64,000 bases of DNA from Halosimplex rubrum (GTDB lineage Archaea; Halobacteriota; Halobacteria; Halobacteriales; Haloarculaceae): positions 2,232,001-2,296,000 of the forward strand of contig NZ_CP058910.1 of assembly GCF_013415885.1 (NCBI RefSeq), written 5' to 3'. Made by a program: the position numbers and the translations under genes. Position 1 is the stretch's first letter. Each line of letters starts with the position of its first letter. The notes below the pieces were generated by a model, which was not told the DNA's origin, searched no databases, and was given only the letters and a program-made list of their open reading frames with translations. Shown here one piece after another: positions 15,779-25,009 of this stretch.

Positions 15779-18223
15779 TCACTCCTCGACCCGTGTCTCC
15801 GGAGTGGGGTTGCTGCCGCGCCCGTAGAGCAACTTGGCCGCCCGCGAGCGATTGAAGACCCGGTCCCACAGCACCAGCGTCGACGGGAGGACGACGATGG
15901 ATGCGATGTAGGCGTAGACGACCGACAGCGCGGTCAGCACGCCGAACGCGCCGATCGCGGGGTTGAGCGCGAAGACGAGCATGCCCATGCCGGCGACGGT
16001 GGTGAGCATGCTGCCGGTGAGCGCGCCGCCGGTCCCGCGGATGGCCCGGTCCAGCGCCGTCTCGAGGTCGGCGTTCTCGAACTCGTCGGCGAACCGGTGG
16101 ACGACGTGGACCGAGTAGTCGATGCCGAGGCCGATCGTCAGCGAGAGGATCACCCCGTTGATCGCGTTGAAGTCGATGCCGAGATAGCGCATCGACGCGA
16201 CGACGAACGTCACCGTCAGCGCGATGGGGACGACGTTGGCGACGCCCAGCGACGCGCGCCCCTCGAGGACGTGGTAGACGACGATCAGGAACGCGGAGGC
16301 GCCGACGAGCGTGATGAGCAGGCTGGTGAGCACCGTGCTGAGGATGAGTTCGGAGGCCTCCTCGAAGATGATCGCGTTGCCGGTCGGCGTGGCGTCCAGC
16401 GAGGTCTCGGCGGCGATCGTCTCGGCGTCGGCCGCGACCTCGCGGTTGGTCGCGTCGGGGTCCACCGAGTAGGTGACGAGCGTGCTCCGGCGGTCGTCGG
16501 CGAGGACGCCCCCGACACCGCTGGCCGGTGCCGACTCGAGCGAGTCGTACACCTCCCGGAGGTTCTGCTCGGGGATCCCGTCGTCGTCGGGGTCGTTGCG
16601 CGCCACCAGGTCGGCGAACTGCGGGTCCCGGTCGGCGTACGAGCGGACGACCGTGACGACCGACTGACTCTCGGCGTGGCGCCCCTCGCGGAGGACGGTC
16701 GGCGGCGGGTCGTTACCCGCCCGGTAGACCTGGTCGAGCGCCGCGTCGCGGTGCATCCGCGTCTCGACGAACAGCAGGACCGAGCTGCTCCCCGGGAAGT
16801 TGTCCTCGATGTAGTTGCTCTTCGAGATGGTGCTGTACTCCGGCGGGGCGAACGGCCCCGGAAGCTGCTTCTGCCACTCGGGGATCTCCTCGTACTCCGG
16901 CGGCAGGAAGTCGTCCTGGCTGAAGCCGGTGCCGACGCCGGTGGCGTAGACGCCCGCGGCGCCGCTCCCGACCAGGATCACGAGCATGAACAGCGCCGGC
17001 GCGCGCTGGGCGATAGCGACGCCGCCGCCGAGCGCGCGGCCGAGCAGCGACCCCTCGGACCCCAGCGGCCGCTCGCTCATCGTCGGGATCGGGTACTTCG
17101 CGCGCAGGCGGTCGGTCTTGACCTTCGCGGCCGGGAGGAAGATCCCGAAGATGAGGAAGGTGAAACAGATGCCGATGGCGGCGACGAGGCCGAAGTCGCG
17201 GATGGGCGCGAGCGCGCTCGGCAGGTTCGACAGGAAGCCGATGACGGTCGTCCCCATCACGATGAAGAAGGCGACGAGCAGCTGCGCGGTCGTGATGTCC
17301 ATCGCCGTCCCGACGGGCTGGCCGCGCTCGCGCTCCTCGCGGTAGCGGTTGACCGCGTGGATCCCGAAGTCGATACCGACCGCGATCAACAGCGGCGGCA
17401 CCGCGACCAGCAACGGGTTGAAGGCGATATCGGCCAGTCCGAGGAACCCGAACGTCCACAGCAGCGTCATCAGGATGGCGACGACGCCGAGCAACAGGTC
17501 GACCAGGTCGCGGTAGGCGACGATCAGGAAGCCGACGATGAGGATGAACGCCGCCGGGAGCACGAGCGCGAGCGACGACCCGATGGTGTTCGGGGCGCTC
17601 CCGACGATGTCGATGTCGCCGCCGACGGTCCCGACCACCCGCTCGACGCGCTCCTCGCGCGAATCCACGTCGCGGTCGTGCGTGACCGACGCCTGCGCCG
17701 CGCGTGCGGCCGCGCTCTCGGTGTCGAAGTCCTCGCTGACCTGCGAGGTGAAACCGGGCGTCTCCGCCGCCCGGCGGACCGCGCGGTCGATCTCGGTCGC
17801 CGTCGCCCGCTCGACGGCGTCGATCTGCGTCTCGACCGTCGCCGCCTCCGGGTCGAGCTGCTGGGCGACCGTCCGCGCCGGGCTGGAGACGCCGGTCACC
17901 CGCAACCCGCCGTGGTCTTGCAGCCGCTCCTGGGCTCGCAACATCCGCAGCATGCTCGTCCGCGAGAGGACGTTCCGCTCGCGCTGGAGCAGCTGCGTGC
18001 TCGTCGAGCCCCCGCCGAAGCCGGTGCTGAACTCCCGCTGGATGTCCTCGAACGCCTCGAACGATTCGAGGTCCTCGACGAACTGGTTGCTCCCGCCCTC
18101 GGTCTCGACGTTGCCGAGACCGGCGACGAAGACGGCGGTCAACAGGAGGAATGCGAGGCTGATCCGCCCCGGATAGGAGGCGATGGCGTCGCCGACCTCG
18201 TCGGTGAACCACTCGAAGACCAT
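15779..18223 (-). CDS. RND-superfamily exporter (COG1033/MMPL type)
   Basis: An 814-residue membrane transporter with the RND plan: one N-terminal helix (about residues 20-38), a large extracytoplasmic domain, a block of about five helices (ALVLPAAFILIVGFLI onward), a second large extracytoplasmic domain (about 430-600), and a final block of five helices. Both blocks contain the polar intramembrane signature of proton-driven RND proteins (GIDFGIHAVNRYREE and GLGIDYSVHVVHRF). The inferred role is proton-coupled export of lipids or hydrophobic molecules. Its start lies 1 nt after the stop of the upstream COG1361-type surface-protein gene, so the two are transcribed and probably function together. 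Confidence 0.9.
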   Translation of the reverse strand: MVFEWFTDEVGDAIASYPGRISLAFLLLTAVFVAGLGNVETEGGSNQFVEDLESFEAFEDIQREFSTGFGGGSTSTQLLQRERNVLSRTSMLRMLRAQERLQDHGGLRVTGVSSPARTVAQQLDPEAATVETQIDAVERATATEIDRAVRRAAETPGFTSQVSEDFDTESAAARAAQASVTHDRDVDSREERVERVVGTVGGDIDIVGSAPNTIGSSLALVLPAAFILIVGFLIVAYRDLVDLLLGVVAILMTLLWTFGFLGLADIAFNPLLVAVPPLLIAVGIDFGIHAVNRYREERERGQPVGTAMDITTAQLLVAFFIVMGTTVIGFLSNLPSALAPIRDFGLVAAIGICFTFLIFGIFLPAAKVKTDRLRAKYPIPTMSERPLGSEGSLLGRALGGGVAIAQRAPALFMLVILVGSGAAGVYATGVGTGFSQDDFLPPEYEEIPEWQKQLPGPFAPPEYSTISKSNYIEDNFPGSSSVLLFVETRMHRDAALDQVYRAGNDPPPTVLREGRHAESQSVVTVVRSYADRDPQFADLVARNDPDDDGIPEQNLREVYDSLESAPASGVGGVLADDRRSTLVTYSVDPDATNREVAADAETIAAETSLDATPTGNAIIFEEASELILSTVLTSLLITLVGASAFLIVVYHVLEGRASLGVANVVPIALTVTFVVASMRYLGIDFNAINGVILSLTIGLGIDYSVHVVHRFADEFENADLETALDRAIRGTGGALTGSMLTTVAGMGMLVFALNPAIGAFGVLTALSVVYAYIASIVVLPSTLVLWDRVFNRSRAAKLLYGRGSNPTPETRVEE

Positions 18224-18224
18224 C

Positions 18225-20264
18225 TTACCTGCCGTACCGCAGGTAGCCGACGACGAGGAGGGCGAGGACGACGAGCGCCCCGACGATGACGGGTACCGGC
18301 AGGCCGCCGCCGCTGTCCTCGGGTTCGGTCACGTCGACGGCGAAGGTGTAGCCGCTGGAGAGGGTCGTATCGCCGTCGGCGTCGTCGTACTGGAAGTCCA
18401 TCTCGACGGGGTAGGACTTCGTCAGTGCGCCCGAGCCGGTGCTGATATCGAAGGCGAGCGTCTCCGACTCGCCGGCCGGGATCTCGTCGGCGTAGGCCTC
18501 GCTGTCGTCGACGCTGATCGGGTCGTCGGCGTACATCGCCGCGGACACGTCGCTGACGGGTTCCTCGCCGACGTTCGTGACCGTCACTTCGAGGACGCGG
18601 CCGGCGCCGCGCTCGACGGTCCCGTTGACGACCGACACGTCGAAGGCGTCGCGCTGCTCGCGGACGCGCAGGCGGGTGTCGAAGCTCTCGGCCTCGCGCC
18701 GTTCGTCGTCGGCGTTCCGGTAGGTCGGCCGCAGCGTGAACTGCTTCGGGCCGGCCTCGCCGGCCTCGCTTACCTCCACGTCGAAGGCGAACTCCTTCGA
18801 CTGGTTGACCCGGAGGTTGCCGACCGAGTACTCGCGTTCGAGCGGCGAGACGCTCTGGCTCTCGGATTCGAAGACGATCACGACGCTGTCGGCCCGCGCG
18901 TCGCCGACGTTGGTGATCGTGCCCGAGAGGGTCCCCTCCTCGCCGACCCGGAGCGTCGAACTCAGGTTGCTCGCGTCGAACTCGTACTCGACTTCGGGGT
19001 CGGGGCGGACGCCGAACTGGAGCGTCCCGGACTGGCCGACATCGCCCTCGGTGTCCTCGTAGTCGACCGAGGCCTGCAGGGAGTAGGTGCGGCTCTCGGT
19101 CTCGGGGGTCGCCGTGGCCTCGACGGCGATTTCGCGGGTCTCGTTTTCGGCCCAGGTGCCGACGTACTCGCTGGCGGTGGTCGACCCGCCGAAGGTGAGC
19201 GCGGGGCTCCCGGAGGTGACCGACACCGATGCGTCGCGCACGTCGACCGGCCCGTCGTTGCGGACGGTGATAGTCACGGGCCCGTCGTCGTCGACGGCCA
19301 CGTCGCTCTCGCTGTCGACGATCGTGAACGTCTGTTCGCGCGCGGGCTCGACGCCCAGCGAGAGGCTGTTGGACTGCATCGGCGTGCTGTCCTCGTCCTC
19401 GTAGTCGACAGTGGCGCCGAAGGCGTACTGCTGTCGGCTCGCGGACTGAGCGGCGCTGACGCGATAGGAGACGGTCCGCGTCTCACCGGGCGCCCAGGCG
19501 CCGCCGACGTAGCGGGTCGACGAGGTCGACGCGCCGAAGGTCAGGTCGGCGTTCTGGGAGGTGAGCGCGACCGAGGCGTTGCGCGCGACCGCCGTCCCGG
19601 TGTTGCGCATCGTCACGTCGACCGTGCCGGTGGCGCCGATCCGGGCCGTCGACTCGACGTCCGTCACGCGGAACTGCGCGGCCTCCTCGATCGTCACGTC
19701 GACCGTGAAGTTCCGCGTCGTGCTCGTGCGGTTGTACTCGCTCGTCTGCGGGTCTATCGACTGGGTGTAGTTGTACGAGACGTTGATCGGGAGCCGGTAG
19801 GTGCCCGGCTGGGCCGAGCGGTCGACCTCCATCCGGAACTCGACGGGCGTCGATGAGCCGTCGGGCAGGCGCGCGACGGCGCGCTCGTTGGTGTTGACCG
19901 TCAGCGGCGCGTCGTGGTCGCCGATGCTGACCCGGAGCGCGCGGGCGGTGGTCACCTGCTGTTCGAGCTGCGGGTTCGACAGCGACCCGTTGGTGACGTT
20001 GCCGTCGTTCAGCACGACGAGCTGCAGCGCGGTCTGTGCGCCGGGGACGAAGTCGGTGTCCGGTACCGACACGTCGATCCCCGGATTGCCCGTGACGTTG
20101 TCCTGCTGTTGTTGCTGCTGGGCCGCCGCGGCCGACGCCTCCGCCGGACCGGGCGCGCCCGACGAGGCGCCCGTCTCGACGGGGTCGGTGACCGCGCCGG
20201 CGACCGGCGACGCGGCGAGCAGCAGTGCGACTGACGCGACTACGAAGAGCTGTGTCCGTTGCAT
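18225..20264 (-). CDS. COG1361-type S-layer-like protein with NEW3/CARDB-like repeats
   Basis: A 679-residue secreted protein. Residues about 1-22 (MQRTQLFVVASVALLLAAS) are a signal peptide, followed by a Gln-rich spacer. The body consists of five or six immunoglobulin-like beta domains of about 100 residues, each containing the phrase VTxxNxG(D/T)xxARN typical of NEW3/CARDB domains. The C-terminus is a Gly-rich turn, one membrane helix (VPVIVGALVVLALLVVGYL) and a basic end. The start at 20264 was chosen because it begins the signal peptide. The gene directly precedes the RND exporter with a 1-nt gap. COG1361 plus RND operons recur in haloarchaea, and the protein may be the exterior partner of the exporter. 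Confidence 0.85.
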   Translation of the reverse strand: MQRTQLFVVASVALLLAASPVAGAVTDPVETGASSGAPGPAEASAAAAQQQQQQDNVTGNPGIDVSVPDTDFVPGAQTALQLVVLNDGNVTNGSLSNPQLEQQVTTARALRVSIGDHDAPLTVNTNERAVARLPDGSSTPVEFRMEVDRSAQPGTYRLPINVSYNYTQSIDPQTSEYNRTSTTRNFTVDVTIEEAAQFRVTDVESTARIGATGTVDVTMRNTGTAVARNASVALTSQNADLTFGASTSSTRYVGGAWAPGETRTVSYRVSAAQSASRQQYAFGATVDYEDEDSTPMQSNSLSLGVEPAREQTFTIVDSESDVAVDDDGPVTITVRNDGPVDVRDASVSVTSGSPALTFGGSTTASEYVGTWAENETREIAVEATATPETESRTYSLQASVDYEDTEGDVGQSGTLQFGVRPDPEVEYEFDASNLSSTLRVGEEGTLSGTITNVGDARADSVVIVFESESQSVSPLEREYSVGNLRVNQSKEFAFDVEVSEAGEAGPKQFTLRPTYRNADDERREAESFDTRLRVREQRDAFDVSVVNGTVERGAGRVLEVTVTNVGEEPVSDVSAAMYADDPISVDDSEAYADEIPAGESETLAFDISTGSGALTKSYPVEMDFQYDDADGDTTLSSGYTFAVDVTEPEDSGGGLPVPVIVGALVVLALLVVGYLRYGR

Positions 20265-20521
20265 ACGTGGATTCTCGTTTGTCACCCACCGTGCCGCGGG
20301 GACCAACGACGGCCGCGCAGGTGTCGTTCCCCGATTTTCCGCCCGAGCCCCGTCAATCATTGTAAACAGGAAGGAACTTTCTGAGCGTTTATTCCGGCTC
20401 ACCGCCGCGCCGTCACCGGTCGGGGGTCGGCACCCCCACCATGGTAACATTTAACAAGGCATAGGGCGTAGCTACCGATAGCGTCGAACCGACAGACAGC
20501 GACGGAACGTAGACCACAACA

Positions 20522-20665
20522 ATGGCAACCAACGAAACTCGCTCCGAGACGAGCCGCTACGACGAACTCGAGATCGCGAACGGTGACATCGTCATCTACG
20601 ATGTCGACAACCACCGCGCGTGGATCCAGTCGGACGAAACAGTAACCGGTGACGAGATAGCCTGA
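20522..20665 (+). CDS. 47-residue haloarchaeal small protein (DUF7331-like)
   Basis: A short acidic protein beginning MATNETRSETSRYDELEI and containing the conserved-looking core VIYDVDNHRAWIQSD. I recognise this phrase from a family of very small haloarchaeal proteins of unknown function. There are no membrane segments or cysteines. The gene lies alone between divergent and convergent neighbours, with a TTTAAC box about 70 nt upstream. The match is from memory and should be treated as a family guess; the ORF itself has a clear start and a good codon pattern. Confidence 0.7.
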   Translation: MATNETRSETSRYDELEIANGDIVIYDVDNHRAWIQSDETVTGDEIA

Positions 20666-20799
20666 CCGAACCTCGGAGCGACCTCGTCCCCGCGGGAGCG
20701 GCCGTAGCGCCCTCGCGTACGACCTCCCTCTCTTCAGCACCGACCGCTCGGTCGCGCCGTCGTCCCGCGACTCCGCCCGCCACCCGTCGCAGGGGGACC

Positions 20800-21228
20800 C
20801 TACCCGTCGTCGCGGTCGGGATCGGGGCGGTCGTCGCGGTCGGGATCGGGGCGGTCGTCGCGGTCGGGATCGGGGCGGTCGTCGCGGTCGGGATCGGGGC
20901 GGTCGTCGCGGTCGGGATCGGGGCGGTCGTCGCGGTCGGGATCGGGGCCGCCGTCGGTCGGATGGTCGGCGTCGTCGGGCGGGGTGTCGGTACCGTCGGA
21001 GTCGGTGAACTCGTCGGCGGTGGCCCCGCCGTCGTCGCCGACTTGCGCGTGGAGTCGGGCGATCTCCGTCTCCAGCTGCCGGATGCGTTCGTCGTGGTCG
21101 TCGTCCGACCGCAGCCACAGCGCGCCGAGGACGGCGACGAGGACCAGCGGGAGACCGAACATCAGCAGGCCCATCACGAGGACGACGAGCAGTTCGAGAC
21201 CGCCGGGCATCCCCAACTGGAGGAGCAT
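20800..21228 (-). CDS. Small membrane-anchored protein with DPDRDDRP tandem repeats
   Basis: A 142-residue protein. Residues about 7-40 make one long or two short membrane helices (GGLELLVVLVMGLLMFGLPLVLVAVLGALWL), followed by a charged coiled-coil-like segment (DERIRQLETEIARLHAQV). The C-terminal half is an acidic linker and then six copies of an eight-residue DPDRDDRP repeat. The start at 21228 was chosen because upstream codons are Arg/Ser/Pro-rich and lack coding character. The N-terminal part resembles short haloarchaeal proteins with a preserved anchor and coiled coil; the repeat tail is a recent-looking expansion. Function is unknown. Confidence 0.7.
   Translation of the reverse strand: MLLQLGMPGGLELLVVLVMGLLMFGLPLVLVAVLGALWLRSDDDHDERIRQLETEIARLHAQVGDDGGATADEFTDSDGTDTPPDDADHPTDGGPDPDRDDRPDPDRDDRPDPDRDDRPDPDRDDRPDPDRDDRPDPDRDDG
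20806..20949 (-). repeat. Six tandem 24-bp units
   Basis: Five perfect copies and one copy with a single difference of a 24-bp unit that reads GTCGTCGCGGTCGGGATCGG followed by GGCG on the plus strand. The array is in frame and codes for DPDRDDRP. Near-identity of copies at the DNA level implies recent expansion by slippage or unequal recombination. Confidence 0.95.
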
Positions 21229-21340
21229 ACCGACGGCTACGAACGGTCGCGCGAAAACCCTTCCGCCGAGACACGTCCCGCGACCGCGTCGGACGCCGCC
21301 CCGGCGGTGGCGCCTCGCGACCGCCCCGGGGAACCGGCGC

Positions 21341-22591
21341 TCAGAAGTCGGTGATCGAGGTCTGGAGGCCGGCGACGAGGTTGGACTTCCGGCGGAGCCG
21401 GCCCAGCGGGACCGGGACCTGCGGAAGCACCCCACGGAGCGCGCCGCGGAAGCTCTCGGCGACGCCGTGTTCGCCGTCGAAGGCGTGGCGGACGCCCTCG
21501 CGGACCTGCCAGACGCCCACCGGCGCCCAGTAGTCGTCGGTGACCTCCCGCAACACGAGCGCCTTGGCCTGCCGGTCGCGCTCCTGCAGGTGTTCGAGCA
21601 CCGCCAGCCGGGAGGCGTAGTAGGCGCCGGCGGTCTCCTCGACGTACCCCGTCCGGCCCTCCCAGCCCTCGTGGGCGCTGGAGAGGTAGTAGTCGCCCGC
21701 TGCGGGGTTCCAGACGCTCTCGGGCGCCTTCATCTCGACGAGCTCGAACTCCCAGTTGCCGGGCGCGAGGATCACCCAGTAGCGGTTGCCCATGTACTCG
21801 TTTGTCCACACCGACACCTCGTCGACGGTGTCGCTGTGTTGGAGCCCGCCGCGCAGGAACTTGCCGACGGTGTCGTCGACGGCGGTGATCGACCACCGCG
21901 TCGGCACGAGCTTGCGGTTGTGACCCTGGCCCAGCGCGCCCGCCGAGAGGATCGTGTTGATGTCGTACACGTCGAACCCGCGCCGATACAGGTAGGTCAT
22001 CGCCCCCTCGGCGGCCCAGTCGTCGTCCTCCAGGGTCTTCTCGACCGGGCGCGGCACGTGGGGGTTCTCCGCCAGGTCGGCGTTCGTCGCCCTGGCGCGC
22101 GGGCCGGTCGGCGTCGAGATGTCGTCGAGCGAGATGTCGATATCGGGCGTCCCGTCGAGGCCGACCTCCACGTCGACGGGGTGGTCGGCGATGGCGACCT
22201 CCCGCTGGGTGCCGACGAAGCCGTCCCACACGTCCGACACGTCGACCTTCGCCGACCGCGTCGAGTTGAGCATCCCCGTCCGCCGCTGGAGCACGTCGTC
22301 GATCTGGTATCCTTGCTGGTACCAGTCGCCGCTGGTCGCGAAGTCCGCGGCGTCGGCGTCGCCGCCCATCGGCGAGAGCACGCCCGTCGACACGTCCGGG
22401 TAGCCCGACCGGCCGACGAACACTTCCGGTGCCGTCGAGCCGAACATCGAGTCGCCCTGGACGGCCTGCTGGAACTCCCGCTCCACGTCGTCGAGGTACT
22501 CCGTGATCTCGTAGGACTTCTCCTCGGCCAGCCGGCGCTTCTCGGCGGCCTCGTCGCGCTGGAAGTCCTCGATGAAGTCGTCGAGGCGCAT
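21341..22591 (-). CDS. nreA: NreA-like DNA repair protein with PCNA-binding tail
   Basis: A 416-residue protein matching the archaeal NreA family. It starts MRLDDFIEDFQRDEAAEKRR and has the family core around GRSGYPDVSTGVLSP, then GPRARATNADLAENPHVPRPVEKTLEDDDW and a long C-terminal domain. The last seven residues are QTSITDF, a PCNA-interacting-protein box. In Haloferax, NreA acts in repair of mitomycin-induced damage and its PIP box contacts PCNA. The start at 22591 follows that family pattern; an ATG at 22600 would add three residues. The helicase at 7852 is from another family linked to repair of similar lesions. Confidence 0.9.
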   Translation of the reverse strand: MRLDDFIEDFQRDEAAEKRRLAEEKSYEITEYLDDVEREFQQAVQGDSMFGSTAPEVFVGRSGYPDVSTGVLSPMGGDADAADFATSGDWYQQGYQIDDVLQRRTGMLNSTRSAKVDVSDVWDGFVGTQREVAIADHPVDVEVGLDGTPDIDISLDDISTPTGPRARATNADLAENPHVPRPVEKTLEDDDWAAEGAMTYLYRRGFDVYDINTILSAGALGQGHNRKLVPTRWSITAVDDTVGKFLRGGLQHSDTVDEVSVWTNEYMGNRYWVILAPGNWEFELVEMKAPESVWNPAAGDYYLSSAHEGWEGRTGYVEETAGAYYASRLAVLEHLQERDRQAKALVLREVTDDYWAPVGVWQVREGVRHAFDGEHGVAESFRGALRGVLPQVPVPLGRLRRKSNLVAGLQTSITDF

Positions 22592-22712
22592 GCCCGCCAT
22601 TCGACCGACCCTACCGGCCCCACGGGCTTCAATGAGTCGGTGCGGGAGCCCGCCGGCACTCGTCCGGAGAACCGCGGCCCGGGCCGCGGTCGCTCGGGCG
22701 ACGGCCGCGTCC

Positions 22713-23645
22713 TCAGTCGTCCGCCGGCCGCTCCACCCCCGCGCCCTCGGCAACCTCGTCGGGGACGTGCCCGTACCGGGCCAGCCGCGACTCGATCGAC
22801 GGGTGTTCGGCCGTCAACCGCTCCAGCCGCGTCCGGCGCGCACCGAAGGGGCTGCCGCCGGCGACGGCGTCGTCGGCGTCGCCGAGCGCGCCGACGGCGT
22901 AGAGCCCGGTGCAGAAGTCGGTCGCGCTCGTCGCGGCGACGGCCACGTCGTCGGCGTGACACTCCTCCAGCCGGCTCGCCCGGGCCGCCAGCGCCTGCAC
23001 GAGGACCACGACGCCGGCGCTGGCGAGGACGTACAGCAGGAAGTTGATGTCGTTCGACCGGGCGACGCCGGCGACGAGGAAGACCCCGCCCGCGACGGCG
23101 GCGACCTGCGGCGGGAGGTGCCGAAGCGCGACGAGCCAGAACGCCGCCAGCCCGACCGTGTGGGTGACGGCCGCCCGGAGCGGAACCCGGTGGAGGTGGC
23201 CGAGCGAGCGGTGGGCGAGCTCGTGGGCGACGACCGCCCGGAGCGCGGCGTCGGCGAGGCGCTCGGCGAGCGGGGCGGCGGCGACGAGGACCGTGCGGTC
23301 GCCGTCGCCGAGGACGTTCATCCCGCCGGCGCTCTCGCGGTCGACGACCACCGAGGGCTCGGCGACGCCCAACTCGGCGGCCATCTCGGCCGCGATCCGC
23401 CGGAGCCGCGGCGGCGCCTCGTCGGCCAGTTCGAGCCCGCGGAGGAGGCCGTCGGTGACGACGCGGCTCACCCCGAACTCCAGCCCGAAGGCCGCCAGCG
23501 CGACCGCCGCCACGCCGGTCGGCGCCATGCCGGTGGCGTAGCAGACCGCCAGCGCGGCGACCAGCAGCCCCACGAGCGCCGCGTCGACCAGCCGGTAGGC
23601 CGCCGGCAGGCCGACAGCGCGGTCGAGTCGTCGGGTCAGCGACAC
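22713..23645 (-). CDS. M48-family membrane metalloprotease (HtpX-like)
   Basis: A 310-residue zinc protease. The zinc motif HELAH lies at about residues 142-146, and the third ligand is the Glu of LEECHAD further along. Two hydrophobic segments flank the early region (AALVGLLVAALAVCYA and TGVAAVALAAFGLEF) and two more follow the HELAH motif, the HtpX/Ste24 arrangement. The likely role is quality control of membrane proteins. The GTG at 23645 was chosen because it begins VSLTRRLDRAVGLPAAYRL; an upstream ATG at 23738 would add Pro/Ser-rich sequence that overlaps the divergent RNase HI promoter region. Confidence 0.85.
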   Translation of the reverse strand: MSLTRRLDRAVGLPAAYRLVDAALVGLLVAALAVCYATGMAPTGVAAVALAAFGLEFGVSRVVTDGLLRGLELADEAPPRLRRIAAEMAAELGVAEPSVVVDRESAGGMNVLGDGDRTVLVAAAPLAERLADAALRAVVAHELAHRSLGHLHRVPLRAAVTHTVGLAAFWLVALRHLPPQVAAVAGGVFLVAGVARSNDINFLLYVLASAGVVVLVQALAARASRLEECHADDVAVAATSATDFCTGLYAVGALGDADDAVAGGSPFGARRTRLERLTAEHPSIESRLARYGHVPDEVAEGAGVERPADD

Positions 23646-23766
23646 GGCTACCGACCGGCCGTTCGGTCCGGTCGTGCAAAAGGGGCCGGTGCGAGGCCCG
23701 GGGTCGGCCGCCGGCGGTCCGGGCGGATCCGAACCCATATGACCGGCGGCGGGCGACGTGTGAACG

Positions 23767-24360
23767 ATGCCGACAGTCGAGTGCGACGTAGCGGCGGCCC
23801 GCCAGCGGCTCGAAGAGGCGGGCGTCGAGGTCGAGTCGGGGAACACGGACCACGAGCGCTGGCGCGCCAGCCGCGGCGACGCGACCGCCGTCGCCTACGA
23901 CGACAAGGTCGTGATCCAGGGCGCCAACCCGGCGGATCTGGAAGGACTGGTCCGCGAGGGCGGCGGCCGGGCGCACGTCTACTTCGACGGCGCCTGCCGC
24001 GGCAACCCCGGCCCGTCGTCGGTGGGCTGGGTGATCGTCGGCGGCGACGGGATCGTCGCCGAGGGCGGCCACACCATCGGCCGGGCGACGAACAACCAGG
24101 CCGAGTACGAGGCGCTCATCGAGGGCGTCAGCGTCGCCCGCGACTACGGCCTCGACGAGGTCGACGTGCGCGGCGACTCCGAACTCATCGTCAAGCAGGT
24201 CCGCGGCGAGTGGGACACGAACGACCCGGAGCTCCGGGAGTACCGCGTCACCGTTCGCGAGCTGCTGACCGACTTCGAGTCGTGGTCGCTCGAACACGTT
24301 CCGCGGGAGATAAACGACCGCGCGGACGAACTCGCCAACGAGGCGCTCGACCAGGCCTGA
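23767..24360 (+). CDS. rnhA: Ribonuclease HI, archaeal type
   Basis: A 197-residue RNase HI. The four catalytic acids are visible: Asp74 (YFDGACRGNPG), Glu113 (NQAEYEAL), Asp137 (RGDSEL) and Asp187 (NDRADELAN). The first 65 residues form an extra alpha/beta region seen in haloarchaeal homologues. The enzyme cuts the RNA strand of RNA-DNA hybrids, for example at R-loops and Okazaki primers. It is followed 24 nt later by a gene usually annotated as rnhA operon protein, and is divergent from the M48 protease gene. Confidence 0.95.
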   Translation: MPTVECDVAAARQRLEEAGVEVESGNTDHERWRASRGDATAVAYDDKVVIQGANPADLEGLVREGGGRAHVYFDGACRGNPGPSSVGWVIVGGDGIVAEGGHTIGRATNNQAEYEALIEGVSVARDYGLDEVDVRGDSELIVKQVRGEWDTNDPELREYRVTVRELLTDFESWSLEHVPREINDRADELANEALDQA

Positions 24361-24384
24361 CCGCAGCGAGACACACGACACACC

Positions 24385-25008
24385 ATGCCCGACGAGACAC
24401 CGGACCCCAGCGAAGCGCCCGACGTACTGACCGACGACGAGGGCGAGCCCGACGACCTCCCGCCCGAGACCGTCGTCGACGAGGCCGAGCGACTGACGAA
24501 ACTGGCCAGGGAGGCGGTCGTCGACGAGGAGGCCGCCGCCTACCGCGTCGACCGCGACGAGCGACTCGCCGACCACGACTACACCGCCCGCGTCCGCGAG
24601 GACGACACTCGCGACGTGCTCGTGCTCCACCCCGAGGAGTGGGTCGAGGACGGCGAGATCAGGACCGAACGGATCGAGGCGGTCGACCGCGGGATCGAGA
24701 TCCCGCTGTCGGGACCCGGCGAGGGCGACGACTGGCAGGAGATCGACGACTACAACCGCGACGTCGTCGCCGACGTGCGCGAGACCCACGGCGAGGACCA
24801 CGCCGCGAACGTCGGGGCGCTCGCCGACTTCGTGGGCAACCACTACGCCAAACCCATCCACGACGCGACGGCCGATGAGCTCTCGGAGTTCCTGACGGAG
24901 TACTACCCGCGCAACGCCTGGCCGACGGCTGCCCAGCGCGATATCGTCGAAAAATCCGTTCGGGTCGCCTTTTCGGTCGCGGACGAGCGGTGTCCGCTGG
25001 GCGAGTGA
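24385..25008 (+). CDS. rnhA operon protein (DUF7108-like)
   Basis: A 207-residue acidic soluble protein with no membrane segments. It begins with a disordered Asp/Glu/Pro stretch (residues 1-35), then a helix (ETVVDEAERLTKLAREAVVDEEAAAYRVDRDERL), a short beta segment with TARVREDDTRDVLVLHPEEWVEDG, and a C-terminal helical part (NVGALADFVGNHYAKPIHDATADELSEFL). In haloarchaea this gene typically lies just after rnhA and is annotated rnhA operon protein. The 24-nt spacing supports co-transcription. Molecular function is unknown. Confidence 0.8.
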   Translation: MPDETPDPSEAPDVLTDDEGEPDDLPPETVVDEAERLTKLAREAVVDEEAAAYRVDRDERLADHDYTARVREDDTRDVLVLHPEEWVEDGEIRTERIEAVDRGIEIPLSGPGEGDDWQEIDDYNRDVVADVRETHGEDHAANVGALADFVGNHYAKPIHDATADELSEFLTEYYPRNAWPTAAQRDIVEKSVRVAFSVADERCPLGE

Positions 25009-25009
25009 G

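Noticed and set aside
20806..20949. Possible CRISPR or VNTR in non-coding DNA
   Set aside because: The units are contiguous without spacers and lie inside a reading frame.
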